NCBI GenBank assembly: GCA_030949725.1
Contig: JAUZSE010000021.1
Location: 20,364-84,363, forward strand
From: Sulfurovum sp.
GTDB taxonomy: Bacteria > Campylobacterota > Campylobacteria > Campylobacterales > Sulfurovaceae
Direction: 5' to 3'
DNA: 64,000 nt
The notes beneath the pieces were generated by a model. It searched no databases. It saw only the letters and a program-made list of their open reading frames with translations, and was not told where the DNA came from. Shown here piece by piece: positions 25,423-35,337 of the stretch. The stretch's first letter is position 1. The number at the start of each line of letters is the position of its first letter. The position numbers and the translations under genes are program-made.

Positions 25423-27812
25423 GGTGTTTCCTTGCTGATACGTATTTTTGCTTTTGTATTAAGAATAAGATGATTCATAAATAAATAATTTTTAAATTCT
25501 GTTTTAGGTGGATATACCGTTATAGTATACTCTCCAATAGGTAAATTTTCACCTAATTTGAGATACATAGGTTCTGACAATGATAAGGTTCCATTTTTAT
25601 GTGCAATATGAATGGCTTTTTTCCTATTCGCATCAACTTCAAAACGATACTTTTGAAATGTATAGGAAGTATAGGCTCTAGTTTCCATATTTAAATTTGA
25701 TGTTAACTGCATTTTTATAGGTATGATTCCTATAGGTTCTTTTTCTTCTGTGGCAAACTGAAAGCCTATAGATTCTTCAGAAAACATTTTTTTTATTTTA
25801 AATGTTAGAGGTTTAGTAAATGCTATGAAGTTACGCTTAAAATATATATCCCCATTAGCTCTTGTATGGCTCATAAAAAAATCTATATTTTCTGATGGAG
25901 AAAAATGTAAGACATGTTCTTCCCTCATAGATAACAAAGGTAAGACAATACTCCCTGATGTCCCCTGAAGTGTCTTACTCTCAATCAATACATTATCCAT
26001 ATAGATATTCACTGGTTTGCTATATGGAGCTGTATGATGATAAATAAGTATGGGAGTAGTCTCGTTGAGACCTGTATCATCTTGAAATAGTAGTTTGGTT
26101 TTTTTGAGTGCAGACACTTTCGTATAAATAGCATTCCAACTTTGAGAACGAATATAATTGCCTTCTAGTGGTCGCTTTAATAGCAAAGCATGTCCACGCC
26201 ATTGTTCTTCTGGGAAAAGTTGCTGATAACTATAATGACCCATTTTGATAAAAGGATCAACATGAGGAATAGCTGGTTGTTTATAAAGTGTTCTTTCCAT
26301 CTTAATATAAGGTTCTAAATTAAAATCTAGAGGTCGCAAAGTAAACCAACTAGGTAATTGATTAAAGTCAGGTTTATCAAATGTCGAAAACGAATAAATA
26401 GGATACTCCTTACTTGCACTACGTGTTGAGATACGTACAAAAATTTCTTTAGAAGAAGACAATATCACTAAGCTTACATTAGAAGGTAGTTCTATATAAA
26501 GATAATATGCTTCGCTTTGGGGTATAAAAGGTCTTATATAATCATAGCGTGAAGGTTTAAAAACTATGGTATGATTGAGTACTTTTATCTCATTATTATC
26601 CTTGTCTTTTAACGTCACACTTAAGTCTGCTACTTTAACATCTGAACTACGACATTCTACCCGTACATAACGTTTCTTTTTAGCATAAAAAGCATATTCA
26701 ATACTGTGATTTACATCCAATTGATAATAATGACTAGCGATAATAGGGGGAAGAGTTAAGGGTTCTTTACTAAGATTATCTTTTAGCTCTATAGATGTAG
26801 CAGTAGTACTCACAATCTCAAGTAAGCCATCTTCCTTACTTTCAAAATATATAGTCTTTTCACTATGGTCTAAATCATATTTTTTTGTATCTACAAGTAT
26901 TTTCCCTACATAATACTTTAAAGTTACTATACCAGAAGAAATACTCATAGGTCTGAAAGTGATGTCATACTTTCCTTTCAATAGATGTCGTGCTCCTGAA
27001 AGGTTTATATCAGCATAAATATCAGGTTCTATACTTTTATAGGGATATACATTTTCTAGTGCAGTTAAAATATAAAGACGACGCACCTGATAATCCTTCT
27101 TTTCTACACCTAAGGGACCATTAGGTTTCCATAGAGAAGAGACAAGGTTATCTTTTTCATTTTTTCTCATGTACTCTGTACCATATATATTCCCTCTGGC
27201 TAAATGTTTTTTCTTTGTTTTTGACATACGTTCCCAAGTAATATCTTGACGATATTTTGGTATCTCTTCTAAAAAATAGCTTCGTATCCCTATATCCACA
27301 ATACGAGGATCTTTTGATTTTATCTTTAAGCGTATTCTTCTAGTATATCTATGATTTTTAAGACTAATAAAAAATGATTGACTTATGTTAGGTTTAAGTG
27401 CAGTATCCAAATAAAAAAACTTACTTACAAATGTTTTATTTGCATCTACAAATTGAGCAAAAGAAGTTTTCATATGATATATTTTAGAATCTAATACTAA
27501 ATTGTCCTTGTCTAAAAATTCATATTTTAAACTATAATATATATCTTTATTATCTTCCATCCTATCAATATTTGAAACAAAGTTTACAGTAGACATAAAT
27601 TTTAATTGTGTAACAAATGAATTTATCTCAAAAGTAAGCCACTGTTCTTCAAACATAAGATAGGTTAGCTTACTCTTTATAGATTTATCTAACAGTGATT
27701 CTTTCATAGTATCTGACTGAAATAAATTAAAATTAGTACGAGGATCAAAATATATAAATAGTATACCAAAGAAAATAACTATTCCAAAAATGTTACGTAT
27801 TATTTTACGCAT
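25419..27812 (-). CDS. Membrane-anchored periplasmic beta-rich protein of the PgsBC-like locus
   Basis: 797 residues and no recognised family. One N-terminal hydrophobic helix (about residues 5-22) should anchor it in the inner membrane, with the rest periplasmic. The body is beta-rich, with repeated strand-turn-strand segments and several aromatic-Pro stretches such as PSWFTLRPLDF, consistent with several beta-sandwich or carbohydrate-binding-like modules. The start overlaps the PgsC-like stop by 13 nt and its stop overlaps the next gene by 4 nt. It may fill the place of the missing PgsA/CapA or connect inner and outer membranes; this rests on position only. Confidence 0.6.
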   Translation of the reverse strand: MRKIIRNIFGIVIFFGILFIYFDPRTNFNLFQSDTMKESLLDKSIKSKLTYLMFEEQWLTFEINSFVTQLKFMSTVNFVSNIDRMEDNKDIYYSLKYEFLDKDNLVLDSKIYHMKTSFAQFVDANKTFVSKFFYLDTALKPNISQSFFISLKNHRYTRRIRLKIKSKDPRIVDIGIRSYFLEEIPKYRQDITWERMSKTKKKHLARGNIYGTEYMRKNEKDNLVSSLWKPNGPLGVEKKDYQVRRLYILTALENVYPYKSIEPDIYADINLSGARHLLKGKYDITFRPMSISSGIVTLKYYVGKILVDTKKYDLDHSEKTIYFESKEDGLLEIVSTTATSIELKDNLSKEPLTLPPIIASHYYQLDVNHSIEYAFYAKKKRYVRVECRSSDVKVADLSVTLKDKDNNEIKVLNHTIVFKPSRYDYIRPFIPQSEAYYLYIELPSNVSLVILSSSKEIFVRISTRSASKEYPIYSFSTFDKPDFNQLPSWFTLRPLDFNLEPYIKMERTLYKQPAIPHVDPFIKMGHYSYQQLFPEEQWRGHALLLKRPLEGNYIRSQSWNAIYTKVSALKKTKLLFQDDTGLNETTPILIYHHTAPYSKPVNIYMDNVLIESKTLQGTSGSIVLPLLSMREEHVLHFSPSENIDFFMSHTRANGDIYFKRNFIAFTKPLTFKIKKMFSEESIGFQFATEEKEPIGIIPIKMQLTSNLNMETRAYTSYTFQKYRFEVDANRKKAIHIAHKNGTLSLSEPMYLKLGENLPIGEYTITVYPPKTEFKNYLFMNHLILNTKAKIRISKETP

Positions 27813-30800
27813 GTATCCTCCACTCTTAAAATATCTATAAGATTAGAATAAAACTCCTCTATCTGCTCTTTAAATATCGTATCATCACATTCTATCCTTA
27901 CTGTATCGTAAGGAGGCTCTGCATTCAGTTTAATAATTCCAATAAACTTCTTTTCTAGCTTTTGATAGACAAATAAATAAGACTGTAGATTATAAATATC
28001 CACAATGACTTCAAGCTCAAAATTTTCATTAGTATAAAGACTCTCTAATTCACTAATATCACGATTCGTCAGATAATGTGTCAAATGCAAGAACACATCT
28101 TCAGAGTAATTAGTAAATTTTTTAAGTGCTATCGTTTCTATATATTCAATAAAAGAAGTGCTACGTACATCTATCCCTAATGTTTTAAACTGCTGCATTA
28201 GCATATCCTTTGGTGTTGCCTGCCTATATTGTCTACGAAGAGAAGCTGGTAACCAAAGTATATTAAATGTATTATTTAAGGATTGTTTCAGATACTGTGA
28301 TTGTATGGCTTGAGCATTATACCCTGCACTTTCAATACTTCCATCATTAATTCCTATAGGTATATATTTTTGTAAATAATCATAGATTAATTGTTCTTCA
28401 TCATTTAATTGTGTACGATTTTCAAAAACCTTATGCAATGCCAAAATGGCCTTAGGAGAGCTAGAAATAAGATTTTGTTTCATGCCTCTTACCTGAAGTA
28501 CATTCATAGAGGTATCTTTACTTTCCCTATACAATACTTGACTCAATAAACTAAAAATGCTTCTTTTGTTTTCAAAACGTATTACATCTGCACTGCCATC
28601 AGTATTGGTCAATGGATGCGTACCACTTAAGAGTAATACCTTGGCATTAAGCCGTACAAACAATACAAGACTTGATTCAAAAGTATTGGATTCATGAAAT
28701 GGCCGTGGTGTCTGAATAGCAATATTCTCTGCTTCTCCTACCTTAAAAATATATGTACCCCAGTATCGTTTTGTCCTACTAGCTACTTCATGTAAAATAA
28801 TGTAACTTTTACCCTGCATCACATCGTCATACCATGTTAATGTATAGCCTAGAGATTTCGCTGCTATCGCTATAGGATATAGGTTTAATTTCATACTATC
28901 AATATCTAATTTATCTTTATTCTTTATATTCAGAATATTATAAATCGGTGTAAAAACCGTATTGTCAAAAAAGAGTAATTCTTGGATATTAGGTGCTATA
29001 TATACACCAGAATTCTTTTTTGAAATCTCAAGTTTTTTATCTAAAACCCAAGAATTAAGAAGTCCTTCTATCGTATCCAGTGAAGACTTATGATTCAAAT
29101 TATTTTTAAAGTAATATTCTGAAGAAATAAGCTGTAATCTATCTTTTTCAGTGAGATAAAGTTCTGCAAACCCATTATGTGTGACCGTCTTTTGTATAGA
29201 TGATTCTGTTTTATCATCCCATGTTATATTTAAAGAAGGAAGTAATATTTTAAGTCTTGCTAGCTTAAATGCTTTAGGCATATACCCTTGTACAAAAAGG
29301 GTAGAAACACTCTCTTCATATAGAATATTGGAAAAGAGTTCTTTATGTAATGCATTGTTTAATGCTCTTATTTGTACGACATTGTCTTTTGCATAATGTT
29401 TATGTACTGTATGGTAGATACTATAATAGTTATTGAAAATATCTGAAGCTAATTTTCTTTCTATAGCAAATGGTACTCCACTAATAGATAATACTTTTGC
29501 ATTGCTAAGCTTCATTATAAGCACAGCACTTTCCATAATATTTGAGGTTTCTAAAGGATAAGGTACTTCAATGAGCAGTTTATTTTTTTCTTTTAAATCT
29601 ATAATATAGAGTCCCCATACATAATAGCCATCCACTTGCGATAATATGAGATAACGTTCTTGAAGTATCATGATTTTATAATGTAGCGCAGACAAAAGCA
29701 TTTGGATTTGGATTGAATGTTTCTCATACCCCTCATCAATAAGCGTTAAGACTTTTTCAAATTGACCTAACTCAGAGGGTGTAGGTTTTTGAATATGTAC
29801 TTCATTACTCTTACCATAAAGATATATTTTCTGTTTTTCAAGGTAAGTTATCAGATTGCTACTGTCCTTTTCTGCTTTAACTAAGGATACAGAAGAATTA
29901 GGTTTCGTATAGAATAAAGAAAACTCTGGTAAAAGTGTGAGTGTATACCCTATCACTGTAGCAATAAAAATAGAAATCAATGAAGTTTGTAATGTCGTTC
30001 TTGTAAATAATGGTATACTAATTTTATCGTACATTTTTACAGCAATCAATGTGGAAAGAAGATAACCAAACCCAAAATAATCTGAAACTTTATCTTCAGG
30101 TATAAAATAAACTATCCCCAAAGAAAGAAGCACTTTATAAAAAAACCCAACATTAAAAAATAGTACAATTTTTCTAGCACCCTCCATAGTTATATTACTG
30201 AATATAGGAAGTTTCAATACTAACATAGCCAAAAAGAATATCAGATATGCTTCTAAAAAAAGAGGTCAATATTTTCATAGGTTGATACCATTGTAGAGCC
30301 AATAAGGCTGGCACCAAAATACCATTAAATTCCCAACCATAAAAAAAGATTCATTCGTGACGCAACAAAAGCAGTCACTAGTAAAATAATATAAGACTTA
30401 GGACTAGCCAAGATAGACCCTGCTATATCTTCATACAAATACCCAATATTGCTAAGAGAAAAATTTGTATATTCAATCAATATATAACGTACTATAATAT
30501 ACGTTATCCCTAATGTAATAACTAACTGAAATAAACCACTAATGAGTTTTGGTTTCCATAAATAGTTGGCTATGAGTGCCACAATAATAAGTCCAAAACT
30601 ATGTAAACTATCTTGTACATCTAAGTTTACACCATAGGTAGAAATACTATAGTGGGTTAACCAAGGTAAGGCCCATCCATCGAAAAAAAGCCTTACCGCA
30701 ACACTTCCTAGCAATAATGCAAAAAACCTATCACGTCCAAAAAAGTTTGTCCATAAACTATGTCTTGATGCAACTTCAGAAATAAGATATATTAACTGAT

Positions 30801-31011
30801 AAGTAAGTACACTTTCAAAAAAAATAACCACTACAGATAAAGGCTTAATCAGTAGGAGTGGTGTCAAGTACCCAGGAACAATTAAGCCTGTAAAAACCCA
30901 TCCAAAACGAAGATTAAAAAAAGCAACAACCATGATACCAATCCAAACGGTAGTGACAACAGAATGAGAAAGGTAACTAGCGGGTAATATAGGTAAATAA
31001 ATATCAAACAT
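27800..31011 (-). CDS. PgsC/CapC-like membrane protein, tandemly duplicated, with two C-terminal degenerate domains (two frameshifts)
   Basis: Two frames join after removing one base from each 7-A run at 30341-30347 (restores MNLFYGWEFNGILVPALL) and 30255-30261 (restores TSFLEAYLIFFLAMLV), giving about 1069 residues against 149 for Bacillus PgsC. The first CapC unit (about 15-185) has FTGLIVPGYL and FFGRDRFFALLLGS. A second unit (about 205-370) repeats the plan with FNGILVPALL and ARKIVLFFNVGFFYKVLL. The last 700 residues hold two related soluble domains, with WGLYII near 466 and WGTYIF near 750, homologous by pattern to the neighbouring 271-residue protein. PgsC is the membrane partner of PgsB in polymer synthesis or export. 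It starts 15 nt after the CHASE2 protein gene. Confidence 0.78.
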
Positions 31012-31026
31012 GTGTTATCTTTGACA

Positions 31027-33651
31027 TTAAAAATGCACTATTCTTAGTGATAAATGCAAGCCAATACCTTCACTAAGGTCACTAAAAAAATACATGTCTC
31101 CTGTCCATGACTTTAGTAACTTGAAAATACTATATAACTCTTTATAGCCCTCAGGAATAGAAGCCTCATACATAAAGTAAGACATGAATTGTGTACTAGG
31201 TATACCAACTCCATTACTATGTAATACGATATTTAAAAACTCACCTCTTTCTTCAATAATTATATCAATCACCCCATTTGCTTCAGTATCTTCAATAAGA
31301 ATATAAAGTAAATAGATTAAATATTCATTAATCTTATTCAGTGACACCAATACATAGGGTAGTGTATCTGCTGAGGTTATATTAAAGTTAATATTTTTAT
31401 CCTTCAATCTCTTTCTTATATATTGACAAGAATACTCGATATTTTCTATTATATTTATAGGAAATAAATCATCTTGATAATCCTCTATATTTTGCTCCAT
31501 TAACATAGTAAATTTATGGTAAGAATAGTATAAAGAATGGAGTTGGTTCTTTATATTTATAAAAAACTCTTGTTCTATAGATGTTAATATATTGGTATCC
31601 AACCTATTAATAGTTTGTTCAAGTGCATGTATTCTATTTTTATTTTCAGACAATGATTTATCAAAAATATTTTTTTTAAAATGAAATAATTTATCTATAA
31701 AATCAAATTCTAAGAAAGAAAAGATAATGCCATAGGTATCAAACAAATAACTCTCAGTAAATTTATTATTTATATCATTTTTTGTTAAAGCTGATACGAT
31801 CAATAAAAGTTTTTTTTGACTCTTATTACAATATATAAATTGTTTATGCTCCGTGTTATTCATCACAACATTTCGAATAATGTCTTGCGCTTGTATAAGT
31901 GTAATATCTGCTAAAGCATTAAGCATCAAGGGTGCATTTAAAGTATAGGCACTCACGTCTTCTTCTTTTAATAAATCTTCCATTTTCTTATTTAAATCCA
32001 ATATATTACCAAATAAATTATACGAAATAAATGAAGAGGGACCAAGATCAGAGATCGTATCAGATAGTGCTATTCGTTTTTCAAAGATACGCATACTGCT
32101 ATGAAACGTGGACATATTTTCATCATTTATATACGTATCCATAACTTTAGATAGATATTCTTTCTTTTTTTTACGTTTTACAAAATCCATACGTCCATAA
32201 AGTAGACTGCTTACTTCTTGCCCTATACGAGACAAAAGTAATAACATATCAGCCTCACTACCATGCTCTAATTTATCTTGAGATATTGCTAAAAAACCTA
32301 TCACGTTATTGTTATAAATAAGAGGAACTATAGTCTCAACCATAAATGTATCATTATTTGTAAAGAATTGACGAAAAGGTGTCACTGCACTTTTAGATTT
32401 AATCGCTGTAGCATATGGTTCTCTTGTATAGTCACGTCTAAGTTCTTTAATTTCATCTAACTCACAATTATAAGAAGCAATTGCTTTTATGTGTGTATCA
32501 TAATCAATTTTTTCAAAGATAATGAGCTTATTACTAGGAACTAACTGGCGGATAATACTGATAATATCTAACCAATAAGTATCTGAGTTATAAAAAGTCT
32601 TATAAAATGTTTTTTCTCTTATTTTTAGTGTCAATCTATTTAAAATATTTTGTTCACTTTTTTCTTTTAGATTTTGCCAATAATGCATCAAAGAATAATT
32701 AATCAAGCTAGTAATAAAAAACATTTCTACTAAAGGTATTACAATTAATCCATAAGATACAGCCATCCAATATAGAAAAGAAGGAACTACAAATATAAAA
32801 ACAGTATTTATTTTATGATATTTATGATATTTATGAAAAAGTACAATGGATAAAAGGAGCCATAACGTACTAAATATCACCATATATAAAATATATTGTC
32901 CTATTGTAAATTCAGAAATCCACTCATTGAACATAAAACTTTTTAAAAAGAATGCAAGATGTCTCTGATGCAAAAATACTTCTTTCTCTTCTATATAGGA
33001 TGATGCCATCATATAGTGATTGTCTATATTTGACAGTACCACAATCTTATTGGTTAATAATTCTGAGACAACATTGTTTTCTAAAATATCCCTTGCATGT
33101 AATTTAGCAAAACTAGGATTACTATTATAATTGATATACTGATTTACTTTAGGCATGTTCTTTTGATTGAATCCTAAATTTAAGGAGGATATATTCTCAT
33201 AGTCTAAATATGGCACACCTCTGTTAGATGTTCTCTCATATAATTTATTAAAATTATACACCCCAATTTGATTATTATGATTATCAAAATAATTAATATG
33301 ATCTTTATCTGACATAAAAATAGGCCGTACAAAAAGTATCTGTGGCAACTCTACAAACATAGTATCAAATTCAAGCGTTTTAAATGTTTCATTGTGAAAA
33401 ACATCTACTAAAAATAATTCTGGTTTTTGTAAATTAACCAAACGAATAACTTTAACTAAATCATCTGATGATATTATAGAGGCATCAATCAAAGTAAATT
33501 TTTCATGATGATCATTAGAAGAAGGCAACAAATTATAAGTACGATTATAAATATAGTTATTGAAGAAGAAGAAAACACCACTAGTCCAACCTAATGCGAG
33601 CAAAATAAATAATTTGAATAATAATGATAAAAAATAATGGTTTTTAAACAT
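31027..33651 (-). CDS. CHASE2-like / GAF protein with degenerate histidine-kinase C-terminus
   Basis: 874 residues. An N-terminal transmembrane helix, a CHASE2-like extracytoplasmic domain (about 35-240, with FTLIDASIISSDDL and LFLVDVFH), three transmembrane helices (about 250-325) and a GAF domain (about 355-495, ending VIGFLAISQDKLEHGSEAD) are followed by a long helical region. The C-terminus resembles a HATPase domain with SNGVGIP and SEGIGLHLSLRIV, but there is no H-box (HExxxP), the N-box Asn is absent and the G1 Asp is replaced. It is probably a non-catalytic sensor regulating the polymer machinery directly. It follows the small gene by 4 nt. Confidence 0.7.
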   Translation of the reverse strand: MFKNHYFLSLLFKLFILLALGWTSGVFFFFNNYIYNRTYNLLPSSNDHHEKFTLIDASIISSDDLVKVIRLVNLQKPELFLVDVFHNETFKTLEFDTMFVELPQILFVRPIFMSDKDHINYFDNHNNQIGVYNFNKLYERTSNRGVPYLDYENISSLNLGFNQKNMPKVNQYINYNSNPSFAKLHARDILENNVVSELLTNKIVVLSNIDNHYMMASSYIEEKEVFLHQRHLAFFLKSFMFNEWISEFTIGQYILYMVIFSTLWLLLSIVLFHKYHKYHKINTVFIFVVPSFLYWMAVSYGLIVIPLVEMFFITSLINYSLMHYWQNLKEKSEQNILNRLTLKIREKTFYKTFYNSDTYWLDIISIIRQLVPSNKLIIFEKIDYDTHIKAIASYNCELDEIKELRRDYTREPYATAIKSKSAVTPFRQFFTNNDTFMVETIVPLIYNNNVIGFLAISQDKLEHGSEADMLLLLSRIGQEVSSLLYGRMDFVKRKKKKEYLSKVMDTYINDENMSTFHSSMRIFEKRIALSDTISDLGPSSFISYNLFGNILDLNKKMEDLLKEEDVSAYTLNAPLMLNALADITLIQAQDIIRNVVMNNTEHKQFIYCNKSQKKLLLIVSALTKNDINNKFTESYLFDTYGIIFSFLEFDFIDKLFHFKKNIFDKSLSENKNRIHALEQTINRLDTNILTSIEQEFFINIKNQLHSLYYSYHKFTMLMEQNIEDYQDDLFPINIIENIEYSCQYIRKRLKDKNINFNITSADTLPYVLVSLNKINEYLIYLLYILIEDTEANGVIDIIIEERGEFLNIVLHSNGVGIPSTQFMSYFMYEASIPEGYKELYSIFKLLKSWTGDMYFFSDLSEGIGLHLSLRIVHF

Positions 33652-33655
33652 ATTT

Positions 33656-33883
33656 CTAAGATATACTCAACAAAACTAAAAAATCAAGATTACGTGTCTG
33701 AAAATTATCATTTTCTAAAATAGAATGATTGAGAAATAGTTCTGATTCTTTTTTGAGAACTTCTTTTTTTAAGAGCAGATCAAGTTCTTTGGATTCATTC
33801 TCACCCAATTCTCTATGATTTATAGGGATAGTGCTTGATTTTATTTTGGGGTTTTTGGATTGGATTAGTATATACCTCATCAT
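33656..33883 (-). CDS. Small hypothetical protein (75 residues)
   Basis: Overlaps the stop of the upstream kinase (ATGATGA) and ends 4 nt before the CHASE2 protein gene, so it is placed like a real operon member. The sequence is charged, with a predicted central helix (ENESKELDLLLKKEVLKKE) and a hydrophobic end (LDFLVLLSIS). No signal peptide and no recognised family. It could be a linker peptide of the sensor system or a chance frame. Confidence 0.45.
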   Translation of the reverse strand: MMRYILIQSKNPKIKSSTIPINHRELGENESKELDLLLKKEVLKKESELFLNHSILENDNFQTRNLDFLVLLSIS

Positions 33884-34920
33884 TTATCTAAAATAACGAA
33901 AGAAAAAGTAGATCCTTTTTCTTCTTCACTTTCTATCTCTAGTTTAGAACGGTGCATCGTTAGAATACTTTTTACAATAGAAAGTCCCAAACCCATAGAG
34001 TTGTCCCAATTGTGTGTCCCTGAACGGTAAAACTTTTTAGTCACTTTTTCTATATCGGAAGAAGAAATACCTGCACCTTTGTCAGATATAGATATCTGTT
34101 CTTTATTCACTACTACTTGGACTAGATCTTTAGAATACTTCAATGCGTTTTCAATGAGATTTTTCAACACGACTTCCAAGAGTGTCCTATCTGCTTCTAC
34201 TGTATAACTACTTCCCTCTAAAATAATCTCTCTTTGTGGATATTTATCGCTCAAAGAAACTTTTACCTCTTCTGCCAATGTATAAAAATCAAAAGTACTA
34301 GGATGCAAAGTCGCTTCCCCACTCTCAAATTTATTCCATAAGACAAGGCGACTCAAAAGTGCTTCAATTTTGAGACCATTATTATAAATTTTATTTAAGA
34401 ATTTTTCTTGTAAAACTGCAGGAATTTCTTTGTCATCTTCAAGTGTCTGTGCGTATCCCATAATCGAAGCAATCGGGTTGCGAAATTCGTGTGCGATGGC
34501 GGAGATCATATCTCCACGTTGACGATTTTTTAGTTTGAGTTTTGCATTATAACGCTGCTTCACATCTTCACGTTTTTTAGAACTACTAAGTGTTTTGATA
34601 AGGTTTTGATTGATGTCTTCAAATTCCTGTGTAAAAAAATGTGCCTTATACTCAAATGTATCCACTTTATCCAGATTGCCAAGATTTTCCAAATATTCAT
34701 TGATGAGATTTAACTCTTTTTGCATACGTTTCGCACCACGGTACACAGTAAATATAAACACCGAGAAACCCAATCCCAATAAAGAAAGTGACAGCAGTGC
34801 AACATTTTCATCAGGCACCAAAAGAAGGAAGAATATAGTAAATACAACAAAAATAAATACAGCAACACTCACAAGTCTTGCCATCACATATTCTTTAAAG
34901 TGCGGTCTTTTAAATAACAT
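33880..34920 (-). CDS. Sensor histidine kinase (orphan)
   Basis: 346 residues with two transmembrane helices (about 15-34 and 40-60) joined by a very short loop, so there is almost no periplasmic sensor. A coiled segment leads to HisKA with AIAHEFRNPIASI near residue 145, then HATPase with NLIENALKYS, SDKGAGIS and MGLGLSIV. All catalytic motifs are intact. No response regulator is adjacent. Its place between a thioredoxin gene and the polymer-synthesis operon suggests it controls, or is co-expressed with, that operon. Confidence 0.87.
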   Translation of the reverse strand: MLFKRPHFKEYVMARLVSVAVFIFVVFTIFFLLLVPDENVALLSLSLLGLGFSVFIFTVYRGAKRMQKELNLINEYLENLGNLDKVDTFEYKAHFFTQEFEDINQNLIKTLSSSKKREDVKQRYNAKLKLKNRQRGDMISAIAHEFRNPIASIMGYAQTLEDDKEIPAVLQEKFLNKIYNNGLKIEALLSRLVLWNKFESGEATLHPSTFDFYTLAEEVKVSLSDKYPQREIILEGSSYTVEADRTLLEVVLKNLIENALKYSKDLVQVVVNKEQISISDKGAGISSSDIEKVTKKFYRSGTHNWDNSMGLGLSIVKSILTMHRSKLEIESEEEKGSTFSFVILDK

Positions 34921-34934
34921 AATAAAGCGCTATT

Positions 34935-35324
34935 TTATTTAGCTTTTTTTTCAACATCATTGATATAGCTTAAAAAATCTTCTATATTAAAGTATCCAAT
35001 AATTTCTTCTATCACTGCTTTATTTTCTTTCATAAAAAAAATGGTAGGTACTCCATCTATCGAAGGCAATATAGACATTGCCTTAGCATCTTCTCTCATC
35101 ACTTTTACCACAACAAACTTTTCAAGTCTTTGCTTCACACTAGCATCTGACAAGGTACCATGTTTCATTTTTTTACACCATCCGCAGTTTTCACCTTCTA
35201 CAAAAACCATAATATTTTTATGTTCTTTTTTCGCTATATTCAATGCTGTATTTATATCTTTTACCCATTCAAGAGAAAAGAGCGTACTCGAAAAAAGCAA
35301 GAGTCCTAATATTATTTTGTTCAT
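34935..35324 (-). CDS. Periplasmic thioredoxin-family protein
   Basis: 129 residues with a signal peptide (to about residue 17), followed by a DUF255/thioredoxin-like fold: the active site ENCGWCKKM has a CxxC (CGWC), and the cis-Pro loop is DGVPTIFFM. It resembles single-domain thiol-disulfide reductases of Campylobacterota. It lies 13 nt after dapE and 14 nt before the kinase. A role in disulfide reduction of envelope proteins is inferred from family. Confidence 0.82.
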   Translation of the reverse strand: MNKIILGLLLFSSTLFSLEWVKDINTALNIAKKEHKNIMVFVEGENCGWCKKMKHGTLSDASVKQRLEKFVVVKVMREDAKAMSILPSIDGVPTIFFMKENKAVIEEIIGYFNIEDFLSYINDVEKKAK

Positions 35325-35337
35325 ATTTATCCTTAAT

